A stretch of DNA of 22,160 nt, from IMG/VR virus record IMGVR_UViG_3300027883_000030, positions 1 through 22,160 of that record. One strand, given 5' to 3'. The number at the start of each line of letters is the position of its first letter. The stretch's first letter is position 1. Of this stretch, positions 10,101 to 15,206 are shown in pieces. The position numbers and the translations under genes were made by a program. The notes under the pieces are model-generated. The model was not told the origin of the DNA. It saw only the letters and a list, made by a program, of their open reading frames with translations, and did not search any database. This DNA comes from a virus.

Positions 10101-10819
10101 AGAATGTTGGCCGCAGTTTCGCTCAAACCGTATTTTGTGTCGCGCAGATAATCATAGATGCAAAGCGCGGGGTTTTGTGACCATGCGGTTGAATTGTCGC
10201 TTGGGTTTAATACTTTTTTCCCGCGAACAATAGTAGAGATATTTGGCAGACCTTGAGCAAATTGGTCAGTGTCATGGGTCAGCTTAACAACCATATAGGC
10301 TGTATCAAGTAGCTTGTGGTTGGTTGTCCACTTTGTAGATGCGGCAACTAATCCGCTGTCAGCCGCTGTTTGATCTCCTTTATAAAAGGATATATCTACA
10401 TAGGGGGAAGTGCTTGAGTTTCCTACAGTTGCCCACCCAGATTGATAGACCCCTCCATCCCAAACTTTCTTGTCATTAAACCAGACGCTTTCATAAGCAT
10501 CAATCTCATGCCCTGCAACGGCTAAAACTAGATACAAATACTTATTGTCAGAACCAGTTGATTCTAAGTAAACAACATTGCCGCCAATACGCGCACGACC
10601 ATAAATAATCTTCCTGCTGTGCGCGGCCTCTCTGGTCATTACAGACTGACCGCCCATTTGCGTTCCAATATCAGGCTTTGGCATTAATGCGCGAGAAACT
10701 AACGATAAACCTGCGCCAATAGCAAACGCTCCAAAAGCCGCACCCCAAGCCATAGCGAAACCTGCGGCCGCCCAAGCCGACCCTGCGGCCGCTAAACCTG
10801 CTATTAATGTTATTGCCAT
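1124..10819 (-). CDS. Giant tail tip attachment/fibre protein (lambda J-like) with FN3 domains, fibre repeats and C-terminal S74 chaperone (3231 aa)
   Basis: Host-contacting protein at the tail end. An Ala/Gly-rich hydrophobic N-terminus (1-45) precedes a J-like tip region (about 50-480), with MTREAAHSRKIIYGRARIGG near 61-80. Two fibronectin type III-like domains follow (about 487-582 and 585-680), then long fibre modules. These include GDITGVEAGTNLNGGG near 1100, GNLTVQGTTTTVD near 1142 and many copies of SRNL..IGTISSGAI. Two jelly-roll-like inserts lie near 1690-1920 and 2785-3000. The C-terminus is a peptidase S74 intramolecular chaperone: SDYRVK gives the Ser3128/Lys3133 dyad, followed by HEVAEL and a final heptad helix. 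Known relatives trimerise and cleave just before that serine, so a 3127-residue mature chain is expected. AAGGG at the end of the GNAT gene serves as ribosome site. It is about three times the usual J length, evidently a tip and fibre merged in one gene. Confidence 0.93.
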   Translation of the reverse strand: MAITLIAGLAAAGSAWAAAGFAMAWGAAFGAFAIGAGLSLVSRALMPKPDIGTQMGGQSVMTREAAHSRKIIYGRARIGGNVVYLESTGSDNKYLYLVLAVAGHEIDAYESVWFNDKKVWDGGVYQSGWATVGNSSTSPYVDISFYKGDQTAADSGLVAASTKWTTNHKLLDTAYMVVKLTHDTDQFAQGLPNISTIVRGKKVLNPSDNSTAWSQNPALCIYDYLRDTKYGLSETAANILTASVNTAKGVCDEAITLSAGGTQPRYTIDGVVDTNNSIKANIETMVGSMAGRLVYSGGKFEVHAGEYIAPSVTVDESQIVGEITVQTKQSRRNAFNGVKGVFLSEEDNYILADYPAQISAAYALQDGDPIYLDMALPYTSNNIRAQRLAKLALFRSRQQEAITIPCNLSALRFKIGDNISVTNTRLGYSGKVFEVVGYAMDFNSDGQIVVNVDAIETASSIWDWQASDEEVFLGGGEVVLYDGSVSVAPTSINITSDSFLSDDGTFNSAFNVAWTDANDAFTDHYIVEWKLASASNYFSQSTKSTPFSIVNLQNNETYNVRVKAINELGVASAYLSASPTSAIDTTAPSAPTSVSAKDEFEQATISWVNPTVDDFSHVDVYGSNSSSSGFALIGTSAGTTFTEPELGTGVTRYYKLKAVDYTGNASGFSGVDSATTTQVPIGGIADNAVDTDQIANLAVETDQIDNDAVTIAKVAASLQSTNYVSGSAGWKILKSGVVEFEQATIRGSIIANDGEIGGFDIAGTYLKDAANTMGLSSVASSADDVRFWAGNTFANRATAPFFVTKGGALKATKITVSGTAPLISIGTNSADTITLSTASDYRMWVGSSTPENAKFSVHKDGTLTAKGMHLQDGNANAYFSPQGFTDLAYSEIAANTASRVSKFESNLVYNLQSVKVTLIQSTSLTLGIKASNLFSGLDLSSVTIGSAQSMANALADIPDNFTLTIQKSTTSAGSGFTNVASQQYLKVTDATSATTYLATSTQFVPSGTTTFATPAEVDVSNHASVTGLDENGDRTLENTATYAQDIFWFRVQLTTTDTSYDTSLNNLATWPRSFLVEDNGSTGFNVISANEITQAAASGDITGVEAGTNLNGGGASGDVILNLDSTITGDHTFSNNLIIGGNLTVQGTTTTVDTDDLNVKDKNITLNYSTGDSSGNANGAGITIQDAVNSTTNATILWDSTNDKFDFSHKVKAPSLQLGADTQPTLSGDGSQLKIQTTGGYVAIGPDNSSWMHFSTDRNSFYFNKKITVNEGIVDSYDEDLQLRRAASTTARLRITAGTTISDQALSVTGTITATGGNSSNWNTAYTVANAALPKAGGTMSGTLAMGGNAITSSGTISSGAINVASGGISVGGVEVITSARALTNVGIGNLSMTKLTLTNGASANMEISVVGTGTATTSFRLSNASSDSMTLSQTGDLTTAGGLTTTTISSGAITSSASITASGNSNNFGNTTISNLSATTVTASGSITASGNSNSFGNTTLGTISSGAITATSVISGDSSTAGLLRSHYSDGSYMTLEGYGLVMNRGASYIRPSTDGDKALYIGAADASLDWLGIYFRSTNGLYLAGSQFIDGSRNLLNIGTIGSGAINSTGTVKGTIFTTDASNSTYFLKSRASSGTAISVEGTIFASGSFDGTAYKRGGTTFLDPSNNLTVAALNSGGTSSLSDGRLYVDTLPRGIALNYADSSAWVLDTNGFDSQTGYYGGNFTRNGTQAENQIIHSTLPDGSRGLVWHTPSNDTQSNDDGGWNKTITGITDNNSYISVVYVRRNGASTSGTFYHGCNGSHTLNLNGTANTNPYFGPFVIGTLPQDVWCVSIGFIRANSDTGTANSVGGTYRCDTGVKVSSTYADFRMKSGSTIQQHRTYLYYSTASAASLSWAKPMFYVVDGSEPTLSSIIQPIAATGSFLPLSGGAMTGAITSNSNFETATDVKARVYYSKDTNNSYLSFPSTSQAVLNSSTSTLLAVGGATKLQVTATGTNVFAGTLSMGGQEIVSAARNLTIGTIDSGAITSSGAIYATEYDLPSGAMLDWANGDARIVEGLVNNYSLSFQTYDGSTASTALRLDGNNAATFAGTISSGAVNATGDITINSTTDDKLRLYVNSSDGNDWNYISYYGRDGSRDAYIGTNQSGDLNLYSDKNGNLISFSASGIDFSGKPLRMAGTQFLDTSRNLTVGTISSGAITAPKITATATGMSEFATNMSSQDDWNNSPISIRERGIAGAGDGEDRDAPNLNFHWGARVSNSLWMNASGQLAYGSYSSSGVPSANGTFRAGSYQIGATTVIDASRNLLNIGTISSGAINITSGGISVGGVEVITASRALTNVGIGNLSMTKLTLTNGASANMDIQVAGTGTATTSFTLSTGATIMTLSQAGNLAPIGGLTTTTGTFSSGLYFPNANSRIYGGGSYRALEPHVNGSQLQLGEGYGLINLFKTQNAVNELKLYNNRQDLSYVGVSKVSGYNGVETSNMTFYRGGGGSSGFIKFQVKPTNASSLADQFQIGDGGTVGYGVNVPVGGYRINNTTVIDASRNLTNIGTISSGAITATADTDALNIFTTTNGAGADIRFSDQTSRAQSGYLRYVHSDTASYGSGNAFLFNSTESTTTILADGKLMFKEGLYLKPSSGTGAGTTVIDANRNIFANDYYYLDSKIMAQGTDTYLRINQSAQFGSGCWFGSSQILNSNSRYIATGSNGGTSNSRVYMYGGTYNGTNVIALDGSDGKIKGSYYAVGGTTVIDSSRNLTNIGTIGASGTITGAGLSVNDVGALNGDFTNRITAQNKDIDDETLFCITDSDTTASVKAKFETTSTAFTKVTDLTAPASGCFQVAGNVNVYFGDNLNRFAMDDETEITFECWAKYVSGGDTAGNFYAGGEFHNSAGTSYGNTQRYWGANGDSLDANDGTGWRFIRGVMSGAQIRTVLTDATSLDFLNLFNYNAGANTTRYCGYRFYKSKKQVSSLWLRGHNGSGYSNDSAFQTTEAATATQIIDGAGNIFCGTITSTGSSLSIGNTTVRVINGPYVNGNVGLEANSTSYGCYMQGGTTNYAYFNNTKTVLNRRMEILASTSQGSTTPNIKSKAQGNSNGTAQYHINFTDSSGTVDGRITSNGFATSYTTTSDYRVKEDERPMSMATPTLLALRPINFQWKGSDLRTDGFFAHEVAELVPDAVVGEKDATEEVTDDNDVTTTVDSLQALDQAKLVPLLVKTIQELEARITALESA
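1127..1438 (-). other. Peptidase S74 intramolecular chaperone domain and autocleavage site
   Basis: Residues 3128-3231 of the tip-fibre. The DNA at 1421-1438 encodes SDYRVK; in endosialidase-type S74 domains the equivalent serine and the lysine five residues later form the catalytic dyad, and cleavage occurs N-terminal to the serine. Downstream are PINFQWKG, GFFAHEVAELVPDAV and a C-terminal coiled-coil helix, in the family's usual order. Cleavage is inferred, not observed. Confidence 0.88.
3615..3890 (-). repeat. Internal duplication of the fibre gene, copy B
   Basis: Encodes a block starting GTISSGAIN and containing SGGISVGGVEVITA, a run of 26 residues identical to copy A (6480-6758), and GTGTATTSFTLS. 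The distance between copies is 2868 nt at one end and 2865 at the other, both multiples of three, so the reading frame is kept. Confidence 0.85.
6480..6758 (-). repeat. Internal duplication of the fibre gene, copy A
   Basis: Matches copy B (3615-3890) over roughly 95 residues, including SGGISVGGVEVIT, a 26-residue identical run beginning RALTNVGIGNLS, and GTGTATTSF. The identity weakens toward the C-terminal end (GGLTTTT). Confidence 0.85.
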
Positions 10820-10822
10820 TTT

Positions 10823-11275
10823 TTAACCCTTAAAACATTTGGAGTAAATTCGCTCGATTAAAGTAAAACCCATGCCAAGCAAAAGGTTGTCGAACGGAAG
10901 GTGAACTTTGGTATTGACGTTTAATAAAGAAATGCCATTTTCCGCGCAATGTTCTTGAGCATAGTTTAACAGCTTATATCCTGTTGCGCCCGCCCTGTTA
11001 TCTGGCAACACAAAGGTAACATCATTGTTAGCAAAAATATGATCTTTGTAGTGCATAGACCGACTTACTACTAGAACGCAATAACCGACTAAATGCCCCG
11101 AATCTCTTGCAGTAAATACGCGCAGTATTCCTGCCGCATCTAGCTTTGCGTATTGTTCCCAATCAGGGTTTAGTTTTATAGTGCCTTGGTTTAAAGCAAC
11201 TAATTCCCAATGCTTTTCAATTAACGGCTTAATATCTTCTTTGACGGATGCCAGACATTCGTGTGCGATTTTCAT
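10823..11275 (-). CDS. GNAT-family N-acetyltransferase in the tail operon (150 aa)
   Basis: The length and order fit a compact GCN5-related acetyltransferase. GHLVGYCVLVVSRSMHYKD (60-78) supplies the central beta strands. DNRAGATGYKLLNYAQEHC (92-110) is the acetyl-CoA loop and helix, a variant of the R/Q-x-x-G-x-G/A signature. The C-terminus KVHLPFDNLLLGMGFTLIERIYSK (about 123-146) is the strand-helix-strand close seen in phage GNATs. It would move an acetyl group from acetyl-CoA to an amine; the substrate is unknown. It lies between a distal-tail gene and the tip gene. A GGGGA ribosome site overlaps the upstream stop, and its own end supplies the tip gene's site. That placement suggests modification of a tail protein or of a host factor. 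Confidence 0.85.
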   Translation of the reverse strand: MKIAHECLASVKEDIKPLIEKHWELVALNQGTIKLNPDWEQYAKLDAAGILRVFTARDSGHLVGYCVLVVSRSMHYKDHIFANNDVTFVLPDNRAGATGYKLLNYAQEHCAENGISLLNVNTKVHLPFDNLLLGMGFTLIERIYSKCFKG

Positions 11276-11284
11276 ACTTTCCCC

Positions 11285-11923
11285 TTAGTATCTTTGTGTA
11301 TTGCCACCGCCTTGGTCGCCTCTATTTCCACCTGCCCCACCAGTAGCAGGGGTTGGTCTTCCCCAGATTATTTCTTTTTGAACAATAGCAGTGACAAACT
11401 CAAAGCCCTTATCTGTCGGGTGATCTATTTTTTGATCTTCGGCTGTGTAACGCCTAACCTTAGTACGCTCAAACGCAATTAATTTATTCTCAACAGCGAT
11501 TGAGATAGTTGAATTAGCACCAGACTCAGAGATGGTCATGGTATCCATAAAGCCAGAGAATACGATTACAGGGTCAGCAATTAAATCTCCAGACGCATCA
11601 AACGCCCCAAGAGAAACGGTTAATGGTCTGCCTTGATATTCGTGATCTTTAGCAATGGCAATAAAAGACGTTTTAACGCCTGTTAAACTGACATTGATAC
11701 CAGTGGCCGCAATGTCTGAGGTTTCTGTTATTTGGCTTATTGAGAGAAGGTCGCCTGTACCTGTGTAGGTGTTGCCGCCAAAGGCTAGATCACCAACACC
11801 ATTCCAAATATTAAGAACATTAGGGGACTCACCTGAATCAAAAACCATGCGAACAAAATAAGCGGGGCGAACTATATCTGCTGTTGTTACTGCCGTCATT
11901 CCACTGGTTAAAGTTCTGCTCAT
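11285..11923 (-). CDS. Distal tail / baseplate hub-type tail protein (212 aa)
   Basis: This protein carries W40NGVGDLAFGGNTYTGTGDLLSIS, IAATGINVSLTGV, GRPLTVSLGAFD and VIVFSGFMDTMTIS. It then has RRYTAEDQKIDHPTDKGFEFV and KEIIWGRP before a Gly-rich tail (GGAGGNRGDQGGG). I recognise this strand pattern from phage proteins located just before the tip protein, which I take to be a DUF2163-like or lambda L-position hub component; the exact family is uncertain. In siphoviruses this position builds the ring joining the tube to the tip. It overlaps the upstream gene's stop by 4 bases (ATGA). The Gly-rich, low-complexity C-terminus probably protrudes from the ring. Confidence 0.75.
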   Translation of the reverse strand: MSRTLTSGMTAVTTADIVRPAYFVRMVFDSGESPNVLNIWNGVGDLAFGGNTYTGTGDLLSISQITETSDIAATGINVSLTGVKTSFIAIAKDHEYQGRPLTVSLGAFDASGDLIADPVIVFSGFMDTMTISESGANSTISIAVENKLIAFERTKVRRYTAEDQKIDHPTDKGFEFVTAIVQKEIIWGRPTPATGGAGGNRGDQGGGNTQRY

Positions 11924-12480
11924 AATGCCTCTTCACACGCAAAGGAAAAGCCGTAAATACTGGCCTCGTTAATTGACCAACCTACGTCATTGGATGCCAT
12001 ACGCCAAAGGCTTTTAGGCAACGTAAAATCACACGCCTGACCACTGGCAATAGTTTCTCTCAATGGCGGTTGAAAACTTAATGTTCCTGCTCCGCTTGAT
12101 TTATCTGCTGTTACTATATACAAATAAGAACCTAACTGGAAGTACGTTCCTGCGCTAACGGCAGAGCCTCCTGATGTGGTTGTCAAGGTTTCAGATCGGA
12201 TTGTTGCTTGTGCTGATAGAGTCGCGGTTGCTGTGCTTGTATGTAAAGGATTACCAAAAGTAAACGTCCCTTCTCGCCCTTTTAAGCCAACAATAAAACC
12301 TTCAACAGATCGTGCCTCTGCGTGGCTCAATGGCGGTAGACTTATCTCTGCTTCCCATCTAGCTCCTTGGTGAGTATATACCTGAGTATCTAAAGTAAAG
12401 GGCGATTCCGCAACTGCGACAACCCTCTTTAACCGCATAGACATATTCTGTATTCCGACACTTGGAAAAGCTAAAGGCAT
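11920..12480 (-). CDS. Distal tail protein (Dit/minor tail M-position-like, 186 aa)
   Basis: The protein begins MPLAFPSVGIQNMSMRLKRVVAVAESPFTLDTQ. It continues HQGARWEAEISLPPLSHAEARSVEGFIVGLKGREGTFTFGNP (from about 38), then a beta-rich half ending SINEASIYGFSFACEEAL. The block 'W-E-x-SLPPL-x-x-x-EA...GREGTF' recurs in phage distal-tail proteins immediately after the tape measure, and I call it on that pattern and position. It should sit where the tube ends and the tip begins. It starts on the tape-measure stop (TAATG, one-base overlap), and its own stop overlaps the next gene by four bases, which implies coupled translation and similar stoichiometry. Confidence 0.72.
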   Translation of the reverse strand: MPLAFPSVGIQNMSMRLKRVVAVAESPFTLDTQVYTHQGARWEAEISLPPLSHAEARSVEGFIVGLKGREGTFTFGNPLHTSTATATLSAQATIRSETLTTTSGGSAVSAGTYFQLGSYLYIVTADKSSGAGTLSFQPPLRETIASGQACDFTLPKSLWRMASNDVGWSINEASIYGFSFACEEAL

Positions 12481-14288
12481 TATGCGCCCCCCATTGCTTT
12501 AGAGAAGTTCCCACCGCGCAATCGTGCGTCAGCGACAGCACCTTTTGCGGCCTGTGCAATCTGAGGCATTAGCTGAACGATCTCAGCCCTTACAGTGGAT
12601 TGTATGCCTGTTGTGACATTGATTGTTTGGTTGACCACTACACCGCCACCACTACTTCCTAATTTGTTGTTAGGGACAATAGAGCCGCTTTGATTAGGCA
12701 CGAACATTTCCTGCCCGCGCTCTCCAACCATGTAAGGTTTTCCCGCCTGAACAGACCCGCCAATAGCTTTACCGCCAAGCGCGGCATTAGTGGCATCTAG
12801 ATTGCTCTGCATATTTGAAGAACCTGTGGTCAATGAGCCGCTAATCTTATTTGTAATAAACCCAAAGGCCGCGTCAACAATATACTTCTGAATCAGCATC
12901 TTGATCAGGCTATCAATAACTGACTTAGCCATTGATTTCATAGCATCGGCAAAACTAGCCGCGCCAGTAACACCCGCTGTCAAAGCATCGGTTAATCCGT
13001 TAAGTCCTTGATTAGTAAGGCTTTTAATGTTTTCTTCTGTGGACGGTAATGATTTATTCCACTCTGCAAACGTCTGGAATACAGTCCCAACTTGCTTGTC
13101 AATTTTGGGCAAAATTGCATCACTGACAACCGCGAAAGTTTCAAGCGATTTAATAGCGTCATCAAGTATTGCAATTAAAGGAGATGCAAAAGTAACATCC
13201 CCTATCTCTCTTTCCGAATCTTGAGCTTCTTGCATCAACGCTAAAGTTGTGCGGTATCTCTCATTTAACAAATCCATCACTGGAAGTTTTTGGTCAAACG
13301 TCATTGTCGGGTTATTAATTAACTTTTGTTGCAGGTCTTTTATGCTGTCTAACTCTTCTCTGTAACCTGCGGCATCTTTTTTCCCCAAAGAAAAGAAATT
13401 GTTAAACTTATTCTTGGCTCTTACTGCCTCATTGAAGACACTTATAACCCCATTGGTTAAATCTTCTAAACCTTGCAGGGTAACTCTCACTGCACCTAAA
13501 ATGTCAACAGCCAGTGCCTTAGCAAACTCTTTTACGCCACCCTTAGCTTTTATGCTACCCAATAGAAACTTTGTAAATGTTTCCGTCAAGAACCCGATAG
13601 CAGGAGCAAGCGCGGCCGTTACCTGTCTAGTTACTCCAGTAAACAAAGAGCCTAATTTAGTAAATTCATCATTAGCTTTTTCAACGCCTTTTGCCGCATC
13701 TCTAGATAATCCAAGACCAAGAGCCTTGGCCTCTCCTAGCATTTTAGCAAGCCCCTCTCGCCCTTGGCCTAAAGTATTAACAAGTGCCGCACCCTCACTG
13801 TCAAACAGCTTAAAAGCCAATCTAAGCCTGTCTGATTCATTTTCTACCCCTGCAAAAGCGTCTGCCAAAACAAGCATTCTTTCATCAAGGGACATTCTAT
13901 TTAACTTTTGCGCGTCAATGCCTAGCTCTTTAATTGCCGCCTTTGCTTCACCTGTACCCATAGCGGCTTCGGCAGTTCGTCTAGTGAACCGCTGTAAAGC
14001 CATATCCATTGTGTTAGTTGCTACACCAGTGAGTTCTGCCGCATACCTTAACCCCGCCAAAGCATCGGTTGTTGTACCTATTTTGCTTGCGGTTTTTATT
14101 AAAGCGTCTGAGGCAGTAAGTGACCGTTTAATTAAAAAGCCAAAACCTGCTAAACCTGCCGCACCGACTAAAGCAGTACGCATTGAGAAGACTGCACCAG
14201 TGATTTTCTTTAAACCAGAAGTAACAGTTCCAAAACCTTTCTTGGTCTTGTCAAACGCCTTGATCGTAATCTTTACATTTTCAGCCAT
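12480..14288 (-). CDS. Tail tape measure protein (602 aa)
   Basis: Long helical protein that sets tail length and is ejected ahead of DNA. The N-terminus ITIKAFDKTKKGFGTVTSGL is typical of tape measures, and a hydrophobic segment follows (about 30-50, TALVGAAGLAGFGFLI). The middle is heptad-rich helix with another hydrophobic stretch near 460-490. The C-terminus has GKPYMVGERGQEMFVPNQSG (about 516-535), a block common at the end of lambda H-like proteins, then a Gly/Asn-rich strand and a last helix. I start at the ATG (14288) rather than the GTG nine bases upstream because MAENVKITIKA fits the family; GAGTGAG provides a modest ribosome site. It overlaps the T gene by eight bases. By the usual 0.15 nm per residue this predicts a tail near 90 nm. 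Confidence 0.92.
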   Translation of the reverse strand: MAENVKITIKAFDKTKKGFGTVTSGLKKITGAVFSMRTALVGAAGLAGFGFLIKRSLTASDALIKTASKIGTTTDALAGLRYAAELTGVATNTMDMALQRFTRRTAEAAMGTGEAKAAIKELGIDAQKLNRMSLDERMLVLADAFAGVENESDRLRLAFKLFDSEGAALVNTLGQGREGLAKMLGEAKALGLGLSRDAAKGVEKANDEFTKLGSLFTGVTRQVTAALAPAIGFLTETFTKFLLGSIKAKGGVKEFAKALAVDILGAVRVTLQGLEDLTNGVISVFNEAVRAKNKFNNFFSLGKKDAAGYREELDSIKDLQQKLINNPTMTFDQKLPVMDLLNERYRTTLALMQEAQDSEREIGDVTFASPLIAILDDAIKSLETFAVVSDAILPKIDKQVGTVFQTFAEWNKSLPSTEENIKSLTNQGLNGLTDALTAGVTGAASFADAMKSMAKSVIDSLIKMLIQKYIVDAAFGFITNKISGSLTTGSSNMQSNLDATNAALGGKAIGGSVQAGKPYMVGERGQEMFVPNQSGSIVPNNKLGSSGGGVVVNQTINVTTGIQSTVRAEIVQLMPQIAQAAKGAVADARLRGGNFSKAMGGA

Positions 14289-14403
14289 TGTTCTCACTCA
14301 TTATCTGGAAATAGGCCAACCATTCGTTAAAGTGATTGACAGGCATTTGCTCTGCTTCTTCTATGGTGAGATGGAGGCGGTCAGCCAAGGAAAGCAGATT
14401 CAT
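14281..14403 (-). CDS. Tail assembly chaperone T-part (-1 frame), expressed as GT fusion
   Basis: A 40-codon ORF from ATG 14403: MNLLSLADRLHLTIEEAEQM, then PVNHFNEWLAYFQIMSENNG and TGA. The pattern 'L..L...L..T..E...M....F.EW.AYF' is that of T-type tail assembly chaperones (lambda gpT, DUF4035-like). It is in the -1 frame relative to gene G, and that frame is open without stops back past the end of G. Its ATG lies inside the 3' end of the hairpin's 5' arm and has no convincing free ribosome site. The main product is therefore probably the G-T fusion: 114 residues of G, then 47 from the -1 frame starting LKSDQSRMNLLS, 161 aa in all. The stop overlaps the tape-measure start, fitting its partner. 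Confidence 0.82.
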   Translation of the reverse strand: MNLLSLADRLHLTIEEAEQMPVNHFNEWLAYFQIMSENNG

Positions 14404-14417
14404 CCTTGACTGATCGC
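14377..14417 (-). promoter_or_regulatory. Frameshift-stimulating RNA hairpin
   Basis: On the minus-strand RNA, GCG + A + TCAGTCAAGGA (14417-14403) pairs with TCCTTGGCTGA + C + CGC (14391-14377): 11 consecutive pairs including one G-U, an A-C mismatch, then 3 more G-C pairs, with an 11-nt loop. It begins 6 nt after the slippery heptamer, within the usual 5-9 nt range for -1 frameshift stimulators. Confidence 0.82.
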
Positions 14418-14420
14418 TTT

Positions 14421-14765
14421 TTAGTTTCCCTCTAATGCCTCAACAGATTCAATCTCTGCAAACATCTGGTTTGCAATTTCCGATATAACATTAGTTTCTT
14501 CACCCATTAAGTCAATGCGATCAGCAGAAGTAAACAGCTTATCACCGCTTTCATCTGTTGCTTTCATTAATATCAAATCAACCATTGCACCGACTGTAGT
14601 GTTGTTGAGAAAGTTGGGGTGCTTCTTCTGCAACTGGTCTAAGTCATAGCAGGTAATACTTCTGCAATACAATTTAAACGCTCCAGATTCATCACCCCAT
14701 GCAGGTACTAGAACCTCTCTAGCTTCCAACTTTCTTCTTGCTCGTAACTCTTTTGCTAATCCCAT
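14421..14765 (-). CDS. Tail assembly chaperone G (114 aa; also N-terminal part of GT)
   Basis: Small mixed alpha/beta protein upstream of the tape measure in the slot of lambda gpG. It starts MGLAKELRARRKLEAREVLV with a basic helix. It then has strand-like GDESGAFKLYCRSITCYDL and helices through the acidic C-terminus ESVEALEGN, whose last two codons form the slippery sequence. Known G/GT proteins coat and protect the tape measure until tube assembly, and are absent from the virion. The ATG is preceded by AAGGGGA at good spacing. Terminating ribosomes give the 114-aa G; a minority slip to give the 161-aa GT. The call rests on position plus the frameshift architecture, since G sequences are poorly conserved. 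Confidence 0.85.
   Translation of the reverse strand: MGLAKELRARRKLEAREVLVPAWGDESGAFKLYCRSITCYDLDQLQKKHPNFLNNTTVGAMVDLILMKATDESGDKLFTSADRIDLMGEETNVISEIANQMFAEIESVEALEGN
14424..14430 (-). promoter_or_regulatory. Programmed -1 ribosomal frameshift slippery site GGGAAAC
   Basis: In gene G's frame the end reads GAG GGA AAC TAA, so the heptamer is G_GGA_AAC. This is a canonical X_XXY_YYZ site directly before the stop, and differs from lambda's G_GGA_AAG only in the last base. Slipping back one base reads GGG AAA then CTA in the open T frame. Confidence 0.88.
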
Positions 14766-14783
14766 AATTTTCCCCTTATGTTA

Positions 14784-15185
14784 TTAAACTTGCGCTTCTA
14801 CTACTGCCCCACTGCACTGAACGCTGAAACTAGCTTCAACCATTCCGTCAAACGCGCCAGTAATAGAGCGAGAGGTAACAATGCCGCCCCCAGTGAAGAA
14901 AGTTTCACCAGAGCCAGTTCCAGTAGGATAGATTTCAAAATCAACATCAGTACCTTCATCTAGGATTAATTGCTGTGCGTCAGCTTCATCCCAGTATACG
15001 TCTAATGAGACTGTGTTAGTTTTTAAGCCTTGTTTGTAGCTTCGTACTGAATCACCCATTACTGAGTCTTCAATAGTGTCTGCTGAACCTTCAAACGTGA
15101 ATGAACGTACTTCGCCAACCACGGCAACAGTCGTGCCTGAGACTTGTACTTTTACTACTCCAGATGCGCCTGTTTTAGTCGCCAT
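14784..15185 (-). CDS. Major tail tube protein (133 aa)
   Basis: Compact, almost all-beta protein: GVVKVQVSGTTVAVVGEVRSFTFE, EDSVMGDSVRSYKQGL (about 40-55), SLDVYWDEADAQQLIL, DVDFEIYPTGTGSGETFFTG and GMVEASFSVQCSG. The central loop with 'xDxxxMGDxxxSYKxGLK' before a strand 'xxxLDVYWDExDA' is characteristic of siphovirus tube subunits of about 130-150 residues, which stack as hexameric rings around the tape measure. It is in the expected place between the tail terminator and the G/T chaperones. AGAGGT lies 8 nt before the ATG. A high-copy product is expected. Confidence 0.88.
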   Translation of the reverse strand: MATKTGASGVVKVQVSGTTVAVVGEVRSFTFEGSADTIEDSVMGDSVRSYKQGLKTNTVSLDVYWDEADAQQLILDEGTDVDFEIYPTGTGSGETFFTGGGIVTSRSITGAFDGMVEASFSVQCSGAVVEAQV

Positions 15186-15206
15186 GATATTTACCTCTAA
15201 TTAAAG

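Noticed and set aside
14289-14297. GTG start for the tape measure
   Set aside because: Possible, but the ATG at 14288 gives a family-typical N-terminus and similar spacing to the weak ribosome site.
13399-14409. 336-codon open frame on the plus strand opposite the tape measure
   Set aside because: Composition is the mirror of Ala/Lys/Leu-rich helical codons on the real strand; no ribosome site or promoter, and the opposite gene is clearly a tape measure.
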